Assembly: GCF_041734735.1 (NCBI RefSeq)
Contig: NC_134899.1
Location: 6,160,149-6,224,148, forward strand
Length of the DNA: 64,000 bases
Origin: Babylonia areolata
Lineage: Eukaryota; Mollusca; Gastropoda; Neogastropoda; Buccinidae
Direction: 5' to 3'
Made by a program: the position numbers and the translations under genes. This document shows positions 1 to 11,094 of the stretch, piece after piece (within the stretch, counting starts at the first letter, position 1; each line of letters opens with the position of its first letter). Under the pieces are notes generated by a model. That model was not told where the DNA came from. It searched no databases and saw nothing but the letters and a program-made list of their open reading frames with translations.

Positions 1-290
1 TTGGACTCGATTCATTCGTTTGACGTTGCTCAATTAATCATGAAAACAAAGTGTTTTGGAAGTAAACGATTAGACTGTTTGGATGAAAAGATTGTCATTA
101 CATCTGAACGCATGTCTGTTTAAGAGTGATTTCTGTGAATGCCCTAAAAATGTTGAGTTTCTACTTTGAACAGCAACTCACATGGTAACGTTTGCAATTC
201 CTGCCTGAGAACGAAAGTATCTTTGACTGAAATTCTAAGGATAACTGGATTTCCAAATATTTTTAGAGCTGTACACACTTCTTCTTTATT
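1..290. other. no gene recognised
   Basis: A-T rich sequence without a convincing reading frame, RNA signal or repeat. Nothing is assigned here. Confidence 0.5.
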
Positions 291-715
291 TCCACACACA
301 CACACATCATGTGCAAGTAAACACACACACACACACACACACACACACCACCACCACCACCACCACCACCACAAAAATACAACTGAACATTCACACAAAC
401 CCTACTGAACACACACACACACCACACCACACCACACCACACCACACACAAACACTACTAAACACACACATACAGACACCATATCACACACTCGCACAAA
501 CAGTACTGAACACACACACACACACACACTTACCACACCACACACAAAAACATGACTGAACTCTCAAACAAACAGTACTGAACACACACACACACACACA
601 CACACCCCCCACTGAACACTCACACAAACACTACTGAACACACACACACACACACACACACACCACTGAACACTCGCACAAATACTACTGAACACACACA
701 CACACACACAGAGTC
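291..715. repeat. compound AC-rich tandem repeat
   Basis: Runs of (AC)n, (CCA)n and (CACAC)n alternate with a recurring ACTGAACAC spacer, often as CACTACTGAACACACAC. The spacer recurs about eight times, so this is a higher-order array (dinucleotide block plus 15-20 bp spacer) and not one plain microsatellite. Translated frames here are His/Thr or Val/Cys runs and are not genes. Confidence 0.85.
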
Positions 716-1195
716 ATTCCTTCATTTACTCCTTCATCCACATGCTCACTGTGTAGACACTGAGAGCACATAAATAACAATAGACATAATAATACATGGA
801 TATGTAAAATCAAATATTTGATTTCTGCAATTTTGACAGTTCACTGATCCTGAAGTAATGAGCTGGGATAACCAACAAATCAACTGAAACAAATATTGAT
901 TGCAACCATAACTAATTTTTTTTTTTTTTTTTTTTTAATTTTTTTTACTGGAGTGCTATTTTACCAATATTGATTACAAATGTTGGTTGAAACTTAAATT
1001 GAATGTTTGTAAACAGTCAGAATACAAATATCATGCTGACAGCAGCTAAGTGTGACTATTTCCCCATGAAATCACAAATATAAGCATGAAATTATGATCA
1101 AAGATTGGTGAACTACTGATTTTAGACAGCATGTTAACTTTCTTATCAATCATAATTATGATTTATTTTGATATTATTCTAACATAACTTTTTAA
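716..1195. other. no gene recognised; poly(T) run near 919-950
   Basis: A-T rich DNA with a homopolymer T run. No coding frame or structured RNA is evident. Confidence 0.5.
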
Positions 1196-1795
1196 GTGCT
1201 GTTGTGGCAGTGGATGCTGCTCGGGCCTTGTGCACAGCACGCTTTCGTTGCTCTTCGGTGATGTGCCTGGCGTCAGCTACACGGGTTCCTGTGGTGATCT
1301 TGCTGCACCAAGCTGGTCGGTCCAGAACAAGTGTCTCTCAAGTGTTTATGTCGACGCCCAGGACTTTGAGGGACGCTTTGAGACAGTCTCTACAGCGTTT
1401 TCTCTGCCCTCCAACTGAGCGCTTGCCCTGACACAGTTTTCCATATAGCAGCTGCTTAGACAGTCGGCTGTCTGGAATTCTGACCACATACCCAGCCCAC
1501 CTGGCTTGGGCTTTCTGCAGAAGCCAGCTCATTCCAGGACTTCCGTGTCTGGGACTTTGTCCTGCCACCTGATGTGGAGGAATCTTCAGATACAGCTCTG
1601 GTGGAAGCGGCTGAGCTGTTTGGCGTGTCTGCTGTAGACAGTCCAGGTCTCGCTGGCGTAAAGGAGGGTGGTCAGGACCACTGCACAGTAGACCTTCAGT
1701 TTGGTGGTAGAGCTGAGTCGTCTCCGCTCCCAGACGTTCTCACGGAGTCTCCCAAAGGCGGCGCTGACTTAGGCAATCTGTTTTGTTGTTTTTTT
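1196..1795 (-). mobile_element. RTE-like LINE fragment, C-terminal part (copy R1)
   Basis: On the minus strand the decayed reading includes RWAGYVVRIPDSRLSKQLLY followed by G-Q-rich residues. This matches the RWAGHV...R-P-K-LLYGEL segment downstream of the reverse transcriptase (RT) in the better copies at 13.3-14.5 kb, 17.3-19.2 kb and 41.9-43.2 kb. Upstream, YASETWT-like residues are readable in other frames. It is 5' truncated and has frame changes. Clade assignment (RTE-like) is tentative: the conserved NGVKQGCVLAP block of the sister copies differs from BovB, so another clade is possible. Confidence 0.65.
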
Positions 1796-1880
1796 TACCT
1801 TAGCGTCTATCTTCACACACAGACAAACACACACACACCACCACCACCACCCCACACACAGACACAGACACACACGTGTG
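1796..1880. repeat. (CA)n/(CCA)n microsatellite
   Basis: Interrupted CA and CCA runs directly next to the RTE-like fragment. Confidence 0.75.
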
Positions 1881-1974
1881 TCCTTCACGTGCCATGCCAC
1901 GCCCGCGCACATCATACTTTCGGACAACATCAGAGAGGTTAACAGTGACCTAGCTGGCATGCAGTGCAGGGGAG

Positions 1975-2052
1975 CATGTATATTTTCCCCAGGTCCAAGT
2001 TTTCCTAGGTCTATATTCCCCTAGGTCTAAGTTCCCCTAGGTCAATGTTCCC
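1975..2052. repeat. left flank subrepeats (CCTAGGTCTAxxTTCCCC)
   Basis: About four tandem copies of a 16-17 bp unit, CCCTAGGTCTAAGTTCC with variants. The reverse complement of this unit (GGGGAACATAGACCT) forms a second tandem set at 3185-3315, so the two sets are inverted with respect to each other. Confidence 0.75.
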
Positions 2053-3140
2053 CCACTGCTGACCATTGTTGACCACAATTCGAGAGTGCTCAGACTGCAT
2101 TATGTTGTCGCATTTGTGCATTATGTCTTTGAAGAAGATTGACCGCTGCATGACCACTACTGACCAGTATCAGAGTTCAGTTTGCATCACTTTGTATGCA
2201 ATATTGGAACGTTTTAGCAGGATTTCACTATACTGTTGGCCATTACTGACCATTACTTGGCACTGCTGATCACTACGACTACGTCAAAATCTTCAGATTG
2301 CATTGTTTTGTCACATGTGTGCATTATCAAGACGTCCTGGTTTTTTGCTTTTGATTTTATTAACTGCAAACTGACTACTGCTGACCACCACTGACCGTTG
2401 ACCATTGCTGACCACTGACAACCACTACCCAGTGACCACCACTTACCACTACTGACCACTACAGTCCACTGACTACTACTAACCACTTCTGACCGCTATC
2501 CACTGCTGTCCACCGCTGACCACTGCTGGCCACAATATACTGACCACTAACCATTATTGACCACTGACCACTGATGACAACCATCGACCACTGACAAATG
2601 CTGACCACCACTGACCACTGCTGAGCAACACTGACCACTACTGACAGCTGAGCAACACTGACTACTAGCACTACTGATCACTTACAACCGCTAACTACTG
2701 ACCGACCAGAACCAACCACTGACAACTATATACTGACAATTTATGACTATTGACCTCTGACCACTGCTGACTGCTTCTGACCGCTGATCACTTCTGACAA
2801 CTGACCATCGTTGCCCAGCACTGACCACTGCTGACCATCACTAACCACTGATTTCAGCTAACCACTGACATCACTGTCCACTGATAACCACCGTAACCAA
2901 TTACTGACCGCTGATCACCACTGACCACAATCACAGAGCACCATTGACCACCACTTACCACCGCTGAGAACCATTAACCACTATATACGGACCACTACTG
3001 ACCACCATTAACCGCGGACAACTACTGACCACTACGGATCACTGACCACTGTTGATGACCACTGACCACTACATACTACTGACTACAGTTGAGCAACGCT
3101 GACCACTACTGACTGCTGACCATTGACTACTGCTGACCTC
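2053..3140. repeat. degenerate CTGACCACT minisatellite
   Basis: About 1.1 kb dominated by variants of CTGACCACT and CTGACCACTGCTGACCA, with periods of roughly 9 and 12 bases, all in the same orientation. Occasional non-repeat inserts, for example near 2280-2360, interrupt it. No coding potential is claimed. Confidence 0.85.
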
Positions 3141-3184
3141 TGCTGACAAGCACCCAAAAGTGTATGCAGGATTTAACAAACATA

Positions 3185-3315
3185 TCTTTTGGGGAACATA
3201 GACTTGAGGGGATACAGACCTGGGGGAACATAGACCTACCAAAAACGTTTTTTGGGCAACATAGACCTGGGGGAATATAGACTGGGACAACAAAGACCTG
3301 GGGGAACAAAGACCC
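3185..3315. repeat. right flank subrepeats (GGGGAACATAGACCTG)
   Basis: About six tandem units of GGGGAACATAGACCTG with substitutions, reverse-complementary to the left flank set at 1975-2052. The two sets bracket the CTGACCACT array. Confidence 0.75.
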
Positions 3316-3340
3316 AGAAAACGTAAATTTAGGTGAAAGA

Positions 3341-3341
3341 C

Positions 3342-3378
<37 letters not shown>

Positions 3379-3382
3379 TGTG
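3341..3382. repeat. (TC)n(TG)n microsatellite
   Basis: A CT run joined directly to a GT run. Confidence 0.9.
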
Positions 3383-3665
3383 AATCACAATCACAATCAG
3401 AATCATATTCATATTTATTTGTCATGAAAACCGTGAATGAAAGGTTTATAGACACAACAATAAAGGAGGTGTGTGTGTGTGCGTTCTTTGTCTCTTTTCT
3501 TGCTGTGATTTTTTCTTCAATACCCCTTTTTCTTTCTTGTTTCTCTTCTCGGTTTCTTCTTTCTTCCATGTTCATTATCTATAGATTAAATTTTTATTCA
3601 TCCTTTCACTCCAGTTGCTTATGGAGGACTGCTATCAAATGATACTTCTACGCCCAAAAGAAGAC
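3383..3665. other. no gene recognised
   Basis: T-rich sequence with no supported feature. Confidence 0.4.
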
Positions 3666-3667
3666 AT

Positions 3668-4090
3668 TCAGTATTAGTCAGTAGCTCAAGGAGGCGTCAC
3701 TGCGTTCGGACAAATCCATATACGCTACACCCCATCTGCCAAGCAGATGTGCCTGACCATCACAGGTGACTTTTTTTTTTTAGTGAGGAGGAGTTGTGCA
3801 GTCCCTTCCCCACTCTCTCGCCTACCGACGCTCACAGTCCCACAGGTGCAGGTACTGCTACGTGTAGGACGGCCTCGGCAGGTGCAGGTTTTTTCTTCGG
3901 AGCTCCGTCTCCTAGGAGGACTTCCAGCCAAGGATAAGAGCTCCCACTGCCCTTTGGTCATCCTCTTCCGCCTTCACAGCCGTTGGGAAAGGTTTCCTCC
4001 TCCGCCTGGTCCGTCGTTGGGAGACTTCACATGCGGCAGGTAGTACTGGGTTACATGGTACCAGTAGCAAGGGCTATGCCCCTGACCTGA
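3668..4090 (-). mobile_element. SINE-like element S1 with tRNA-like 3' module
   Basis: Read on the minus strand, a roughly 300-bp body (ending near CTCCTCCTCACT then an A run) is followed by GTCAGGCACATCTGCTTGG, the hairpin CATCTGC-TTG-GCAGATG and GTCCGAACGCAGTGACGCC. It ends CTTGAGCTACTGA with a degenerate ACTGAA tail. The last ~88 bp are the same as the 3' end of the Nimb-like LINEs at 43.3, 57.4 and 60.9 kb and of the short copy at 28.13 kb, but the body is different. A non-autonomous element that borrows a LINE-type 3' tail fits best. The 5' limit near 4090 is approximate. Confidence 0.55.
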
Positions 4091-4685
4091 CACACCAAAT
4101 AACAATTAGCATTTGAATAAACCACGTGCACATTTGATAAACGTACTTATTGCTAACAAATTCCACCTGCTTCCTATGAACAAAAGACACTACCACCACC
4201 AACAACAACAAAATGAAAACTGATTTCGGAGACAAATGCACACGCTTGTTTCCAAAGTCATTATACTTTGTGCATTCCATTATAGAATATCCCCAATCAC
4301 AGCCATATTACAAACCTTGCATAACCGCAGCTCTCGTGGTATGCCACTAGGTCTCCCTCTTTCTATTTCCAACTCAAGATTACTAAGCATAATTCATAAA
4401 AGCAATCACTATACATCAGAGCGACTGAACGTCTCTAGGAACGAACTTAATGTTCAAACATAATATCAATTAAAAAAAATATATCGAAAATTATAATTGC
4501 AAATAAGACAACAGTTTTATCCAAGCAACGAGTACATTGATTACTTTCCAGTTTTGAATAAAAGCCCATCGGCAATAAATATTGTGTAAAATAAATTCCT
4601 CGCAATTCATATACCCTTCATTCTAATGTTGTTAATCTTGGCACTCTTCAAATATGAATGTATTTCAGAGAAAAAGAGAGGGGGT
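4091..4685. other. no gene recognised
   Basis: A-T rich DNA. No supported coding frame, repeat or RNA. Confidence 0.45.
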
Positions 4686-4689
4686 AAAA

Positions 4690-4785
4690 AAAAATGGCCC
4701 AGAGGATATAGACTGGCCTATATCCTGGCCTATATCTGGCCTGTTACACCGGGTACACTTGGAAATAAACATATTCTATTCTATT
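4690..4785 (+). mobile_element. 3' end of an L2/CR1-superfamily LINE
   Basis: The sequence ACCGGGTACACTTGGAAATA followed by (ATTCT)n closely matches 39715-39765, where the same block follows an RT C-terminus. It is therefore a severely 5'-truncated LINE tail. Confidence 0.55.
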
Positions 4786-5559
4786 ACTGCCTAAGTGAGC
4801 TAAATGCATATGTCTAAAAAAAACAAAAAAACAACCAACATATAATTTACACTTTACATTTTCTTCTGCTCTTGAAATTTTTGGCTCATTGAAACCAATT
4901 TATGAGGATATTGTTCCTACAATGGGTGTCAGGTAAAAAAAAAAAAAGTTCACTTTGATTGCAAATGTTTGTGATTTTGATTCGTGTAACTTCTGTCCAA
5001 AATACGAACCTACTTTTCCTATAACTCCAAATGGTTAGGCATCCCAGCAGTGATTATCTTTCACACTATTGGGGGTATGCATCATTACAAATTACACTGT
5101 AATCAGTGTCTTAACACGTAATTAGTCCTGACATTATATGAAAGCAAATGATGCAGCAGATCAAAATGAAGACCCAAACTGTTGAAAATAGATGACTACT
5201 TTCATCAATTTCATAAATTCAGATTTTTGCACCAATTTTGTTTAAAATCATGATTGGAAATTGTTCCTTATACGGCTATGATATTTGGCCAAAAGACAGT
5301 TTACATGATATAGTTTTAACTGATATCAGTCATTCTTGTTCAAGGAAAGGGTAAAATGCTTAAAAGAATTAAATAATACATAGTCGCTACGTACTAATAC
5401 AATCCTATAGTGCATACCTTGCTGTTACACAACTTAAGACTAAGCTATGAAATTTTCCACAAATGGAAAAATGTAAAGGGCTTTAGTATAAAGCACTATC
5501 ATAGCTCCGGTGACACTGGATTGGTTATGGTCAAGAAAGCAAAATTACATCTCTTTATA
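4786..5559. other. no gene recognised
   Basis: A-T rich, with short A runs. Nothing is supported. Confidence 0.45.
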
Positions 5560-5633
5560 AAACAACAACAACAACAAAAGAACAAAAATTTTAAAAAAAA
5601 CAACACCCAAAGAACAACAACAACAACAACAAC

Positions 5634-5682
<49 letters not shown>
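5560..5682. repeat. (CAA)n and (CA)n microsatellites
   Basis: CAACAACAA blocks lead into a CA run of about 45 bases. Confidence 0.9.
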
Positions 5683-6689
5683 CAGCCCATGCACCCTCAG
5701 TGAATTTGTTTCAGACACTTGCGAAAGATTTTGCTTCCTGCTCGCATTTGTGCAGTTTCAACACAATCTTTCAATAACTGGGGGAAAAAACACAAAAAAG
5801 CAAAACAAACAAACAAACAAAAACAAAAACAATAAAAACAACAACCCGATTTTAGATTGCGAAGGTGCGTTTTTTCGTCAACTCTCGGCATACTAAAAAA
5901 TCTGATCATCAATATTCACTTGAATGCAGTCAGTACCCTAAAGCCTGGTATGGTCTCCCCACCCCACCCCCCACAACCCCTTTTGCTTGCTGGTCGACTG
6001 CAGTCAGTTTCTTCGCCTCCTAGCCTGACTGAGCTCTTTTGATGCCAGTATAATCTGTCTCTGAGCATTTTCCAACCTGAACACATCAATGATAGATTGT
6101 AAATCTTCCGGATTAAATTGTATTTCCGGATCATTAACGGTTTATTTCGTTGAGTTCCGAATCCTGAAAATGGTTGGGTTTGAAGCCAGCATGACCTCAT
6201 TTCTCCTTGTTTGCAATTAAATGAAAGAAAAGAAAAGAAAAAAAAACCGGAAAAAACACACACAAAAAACAAACAAACAAACAAACAAAAAACCCAACAA
6301 ATTCTGGACAGAACACATACAGTGACACTAACTGCATAATCGGCGTGTTTACTGCATATGAATATTCAAAAGTGGATACTGAATTAACAAAAATGTACTA
6401 AAAAGATAAACAGAGTGCACCGTGTTCAGTAACTGAGCCTGTCAAAATCGATCTCCACACATGTGGAGAAAGCAGACACAAACAGTATTCTTGAGGCATG
6501 GCAACGTCTCCTTTACCAAGGAATTTAAGGGGTTTTTTTGTTTGTTTGTTTGTTGTTTTTTTTAGTTTTTTTTTAATAGAATTCCCGAGATATATCAAAA
6601 TAACATAATTTAAACGGCATTATCTCCTCGAATACCGCGACCGAATTATGAAGCTAAAAAATGCTTAAAGGTTAATTTTTGGACGTCAT
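5683..6689. other. no gene recognised; A-rich low-complexity blocks
   Basis: Contains AAAC-rich simple sequence near 5785-5830 and 6225-6300 and a TTTG block near 6535-6575. No gene is supported. Confidence 0.45.
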
Positions 6690-6775
6690 TGATAGATCCA
6701 GATTAGTGGCGTGAGTTACATTGTTAACTATCGCCCGAAAGTGCCTGGTTCGTATCTGCTCTGGTGCCTTAAAAA
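6690..6775 (+). mobile_element. possible tRNA-derived SINE head
   Basis: An A-box-like AGTGGCGTGAGTTA and a B-box-like TGGTTCGTATCTG lie about 28 bases apart, close to normal tRNA spacing. The B box departs from GGTTCRANNC at one position. No full cloverleaf is convincing, so this is a degenerate SINE head at best. Confidence 0.3.
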
Positions 6776-6844
6776 AATCATTTGATTTCAATTCTTTACC
6801 CGGAATTTAATAATATAAAATATAGAACACTTTAAAATATTTTC

Positions 6845-7680
6845 CAGATCAAAATATATATATATAAATTTTTTTAGTGTGTATCACAAGTGTCTTGAAG
6901 GCTTTGCCTCTCTTGTCCTTTTTAGGGCACCGCTTCCAAATTGAGCTATTCGGAGATTCATTCTGGTTCTGTATACAACTGCTGAGACACTTCGCGAGAA
7001 GTTCTGGCTTGGCTAAGTCTGTCCAGACAGGAAAAATAACATTCATGACTTCAGGAGGAAGATAGTGACCCCTGTCATTAGTGTATGGTCTACCATCTCT
7101 GTCTGCACCAGCTTGCATCACAAAAATCGTGTGTGTGATCTTCATCAGATGACCTTTTATGAAAATCGACGTCCCACACCACTTTCCTTATGTTGACAAT
7201 GTCATGTTTGTGTTCACGGACTTCATGACCATAATGGCTCTGCAGTTTGTCAATCAGATTGTCAGTTTACCTTTCCCCACCTAGCCCTGGATTCTTTTTT
7301 TTTTCCTTTCTTTTTTAATTTTCTTTCTAGCTTTCTCAGGCGTGTTCTGACTCTCTTCTGTACATGCCTTACACATTCAATCTATTTTTTGTACTTCTTT
7401 CTCACCAGAGGGGTTCTGCTCACAAAGCTTTTTGTATGTGTTAAAAGTCCCCATCACCAACAAACCCTGTATATCTCAATTTGTATTTCTCTACTAACCT
7501 ACTGAAAATATCAGCTGTTCCTGCAGCCTCCATTGAACAACTGGAACCTTCATGTGTCGATGTACAGTCTCTAGCATGGTCTTCTACCCACCTCATATCC
7601 CGATCACTGTTTGGGTCTTGCTTAGCCCAGTAATCACAAGACTTGCACACCTTACTTTTGGCAGACGGATCCATATAAAT
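6845..7680 (-). pseudogene. Mutator-like transposase remnant
   Basis: Two minus-strand segments carry features I associate with the Mutator-like transposase family of invertebrate DNA transposons. One has W-V-E-D-H...C...H-E-GSS-SMEAAG, then IFSRLVEKYKLRYTGFVGDG. The other has NQNESPNSSIWKRCPK, the family's N-E-S-x-N-x-x-I/V-W-x-x-x-P-K signature. Between and around them the frame is lost, and the second segment runs into an AAGGCTTTGCC block that belongs to the TIR repeat seen at 29.4 and 55.9 kb. Family identification is from remembered motifs, not a search. The copy is partial and dead. Confidence 0.6.
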
Positions 7681-7699
7681 TACATCACATCTGATGTTT

Positions 7700-7702
<3 letters not shown>

Positions 7703-7792
<90 letters not shown>
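7703..7792. repeat. (CA)n(TA)n microsatellite
   Basis: A CA run of about 30 bases fused to a TA run of about 55 bases. Confidence 0.95.
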
Positions 7793-7793
<1 letters not shown>

Positions 7794-8152
7794 ATGTGTT
7801 CTTTTTCAGTGCGCTGAGTGCGTGCTGCATACGGGACCTCAGTTGATCGTCTCCTCGCAGCCCACCTCGATTGGTTCCGACTAATAATTTATACATGATA
7901 ATCACTCCAGATTAACAGATCGCACGTTGTTAGTCTTCTCCATGACTCGCCGTCAATTGTGCACATTACGAAAGTCACTGACTTGACAGTAAGTGTAATG
8001 TCCAGGCCTGTTCAAACGTCTCTTAGCATTATATCTTTGGCATGAACACACACACACACGAAAAAAACTTCATTGTCGGAATACGTGAACACGTATGCTT
8101 ATTAAAAAAAACAACTTAACTACGATTTTTTGTTTCCTCTGAATAAAATCTA
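7793..8152. other. no gene recognised
   Basis: No coding frame or repeat could be supported before the tandem triplet starts. Confidence 0.45.
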
Positions 8153-8712
8153 ATAAATGGCCTCTTTAGCCTCCTTTCAGTAATATTTTACCGTGAACAT
8201 ACGTTGTGACCAAGATGAATATGAATATGTATAAAAGACACGGCAACGCTAGGCCTTATTATTACCGACAAGTGACCCCTTGGGCGAATGTAGATAGTGT
8301 AAGATCTTCACACCGCATGTAAAACATAATAGACTTTCATAAATGGCCTCTTTAGCCTCCTTTCAGTAATATTTTACCGTGAATATACGTTGTGATCAAG
8401 CTGAATATGAATATGTATAAAAGACACGGCAACGCTAGGCCTTATTATTACCGACAAGTGACCCCTTGGGCGAATGTAGATAGTGTAAGATCTTCACACC
8501 GCATGTAAAACATAATAGACTTTCATAAATGGCCTCTTTAGCCTCCTTTCAATAATATTTTACCGTGAACATACGTTGTGATCAAGCTGAATATGAATAT
8601 GTATAAAAGACACGGCAACGCTAGGCCTTACTATTACCGACAAGTAACCCCTTGGGCGAATGTAGATAGTGTAAGATCTTCACACCGCATGTAAAACATA
8701 ATAGACTTTATG
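8153..8712. repeat. 186-bp tandem repeat, three copies
   Basis: Three near-identical head-to-tail units start at about 8155, 8341 and 8527 (period 186). Each runs from AAATGGCCTCTTTAGCC to CATGTAAAACATAATAGAC, with only a few substitutions between units. Every unit contains TATAAAAG (in ATGTATAAAAGACACGG). The length is close to a nucleosome repeat, as in many satellite DNAs. Confidence 0.95.
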
Positions 8713-9060
8713 TGCCTTGAGGCATATTTTATATTACAATGTTTTAGAGGACTCCCATATAATAGTACATTTGGGCCGATTTCCCATTACTTGACAGAAC
8801 ATAATTTTGCACCTCATAACACGCATGCTGCAATATAACTTCAATACAGTATGGAAATATATCCTTTGTCAGTTATGTCAGTTTATTAGACAAAAGTGCA
8901 AAGTTTGGTGACTAAGAAAAAAAAATCACAGTCACTTGACTATACAAACACATTTTGCTTTCCTTGTAGTTTTTGTGGCCTTCGCGGACGTGGATTGTTA
9001 TTATGATTAGAACGTGCGACTTTTGCCTAATTTTTAACCAAGTAGGTGTCAACAGATTAT

Positions 9061-9095
<35 letters not shown>

Positions 9096-9303
9096 AAACA
9101 CGTGATCTAAAAATAAAAAAAAAATTAAAAAAAAAGAAGAGGAGCAGTTGCCTGACATGCATAAACCAACGCACGTGTCAGCCGTGAGATCTTACACACA
9201 CCGTCGGAACGAAACGAATTTTATCACTGGCCGGATCATGTGATTCACGTGGCTTGCGTTGTGCGTCAGCATTGACGTCATGCTCAGACTTTTTTTTTTC
9301 TTT
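8713..9303. other. no gene recognised; (CA)n near 9065 and a CRE-like site
   Basis: Mostly A-T rich. A CA run lies at 9064-9093. A perfect TGACGTCA palindrome sits at 9273-9280, just before the minisatellite. No transcript can be inferred from that. Confidence 0.45.
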
Positions 9304-10465
9304 AACACACCTTGCACAATGTGCACTGCTCCGTTACACCATGCACAATATTGACACACCTTGCACAATGTCCACTGTTCCATTACACACCATGCACAAT
9401 ACTGACACACCTTGCACAATGTCCACTGTTCCATTACACACCATGCACAATACTGACACACCTTGCACAATGTTCACTGTTCCATTACACACCATGCACA
9501 ATACTGACACACCTTGCACAATGTTCACTGCTCCATTGCACACCATGCACAATACTGACACACCTTGCGCAATGTTCACTGCTCCATTACACACCATGCA
9601 CAATACTGACACACTTTGCACAATGTTCACTGGTCCATTACACACCATGCACAATACTCACACACCTTGCACAATGTTCACTGTTCCATTACATACCATG
9701 CACAATACTGACACACCTTGCACAATGTTCACTGTTCCATTACACACCATGCACAATACTGACACACCTTGCACAATGTTCACTGTTCCATTACACACCA
9801 TGCACAATACTGACACACTTTGCACAATGTTCACTGGTCCATTACACACCATGCACAATACTCACACACCTTGCACAATGTTCACTGTTCCATTACACAC
9901 CATGCACAATACTGACACACCTTGCACAATGTTCACTGTTCCATTACACACCATGCACAATACTGACACACCTTGCACAATGTTCACTGCTCCATTACAC
10001 ACCATGCACAATATTAACACACTTTGCACAATGTTCACTGTTCCATTACACACCATGCACAATACTGACACACCTTGCACAATGTTCACTGCTCCATTAC
10101 ACACCATGCACAATATTAACACACCTTGCACAATGTTCACTGTTCCATTACACACCATGCACAATACTGACACACCTTGCACAATGTTCACTGTTCCATT
10201 ACACACCATGCACAATACTGACACACCTTGCACAATGTTCACTGTTCCATTACACACCATGCACAATACTGACACACCTTGCACAATGTTCACTGTTCCA
10301 TTACACACCATGCACAATACTGACACACCTTGCACAATGTTCACTGTTCCATTACACACCATGCACAATACTGACACACCTTGCACAATGTTCACTGGTC
10401 CATTACACACCATGCACAATATTAACACACTTTGCACAATGTTCACTGCTCCATTACACCACACT
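9304..10465. repeat. 51-bp minisatellite, about 22 units
   Basis: Head-to-tail units of 51 bp contain TTGCACAATGTTCACTG and CATTACACACCATGCACAAT. Because 51 is 17 codons, frames stay open for over 1 kb on both strands and give a false 500-residue protein with a 17-residue period (T-P-C-T-M-F-T-V-P-L-H-T-M-H-N-T-D). Each unit holds TGCACAAT twice, so the unit probably arose from a shorter dimer. A four-unit block (variants TLC..G, HTPC, DTPC, DTPC) occurs twice in a row, a 204-bp higher-order duplication. Confidence 0.97.
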
Positions 10466-11094
10466 ACACAATGGGGGTTTTTGGTGTTTCTTTTTAAAGC
10501 ATCTTTTTTTCGATTTTTTTCTTCTTTTTTGTGCTCAACACGAGGCTTTCTTCATTGGCCGAAAAACAACAAAACACACACACACACGCTTACACACACA
10601 CGCACCCCCCCCCCCCCCACTCCACCCCCACTCGTCTACTCGTCTACAAATACGCACACACGCGCTTACGCATTCGCACCTCCCCCCTCCCCCACAGCAA
10701 CCCCCCACACCCACAATAAGAAAAAACAAATACACGAGATACATGCCCAATCACGCATGGTCGCTCTTGTCCCTTCCCCCGCACACACATGCTCACGCGC
10801 ACCGACGTGGCTTTTATGTATCTGTATGTTACCGTTTCGATGGACAATTATGCGTTCTTTAATGTTCGACGTGTGTTTGAAATGTCTGGGATTTTTTTTT
10901 TCCTGGTGTACGTTGCATAATGTAGTGTTTGTCTTTTTCTCTCAATCCCCATGATGATCTTTTTTTTTGTGTATGCCGTTGATTTATAATGTGTGCTTGC
11001 CTGAGCGAGCATGCAGATGAGTGCGTGCGCAAGCGCACCAAGTTGTAACTGAGGCTACTGCAGCATTGTATCTTATTTTGACTTAAGTGAATAT
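10466..11094. other. no gene recognised; CA- and C-rich low complexity
   Basis: Contains CA runs and a C run near 10570-10720, and T runs near 10495-10530 and 10890. A perfect 14-base palindrome GTGAATATATTCAC occurs near 11088-11101. No coding frame is supported. Confidence 0.45.

Noticed and set aside
144-559. His-, Val- and Cys-rich small proteins
   Set aside because: They are translations of CA, CCA and GT microsatellites.
8153-8712. Three real promoters
   Set aside because: The TATAAAAG motifs come from one unit copied three times; no downstream frame or start signal follows.
9273-9280. CRE site as a regulatory element
   Set aside because: An 8-base palindrome occurs by chance at this scale (a second one is at 19377), and no gene is next to it.
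9304-10465. CRISPR-like array
   Set aside because: Units are continuous with no unique spacers, and the surrounding DNA is animal.
9254-10954. A 566-codon frame as a repeat protein gene
   Set aside because: It is the 51-bp minisatellite read in frame. Equally long frames exist in a second plus frame and on the minus strand, and the ends run into low-complexity DNA.
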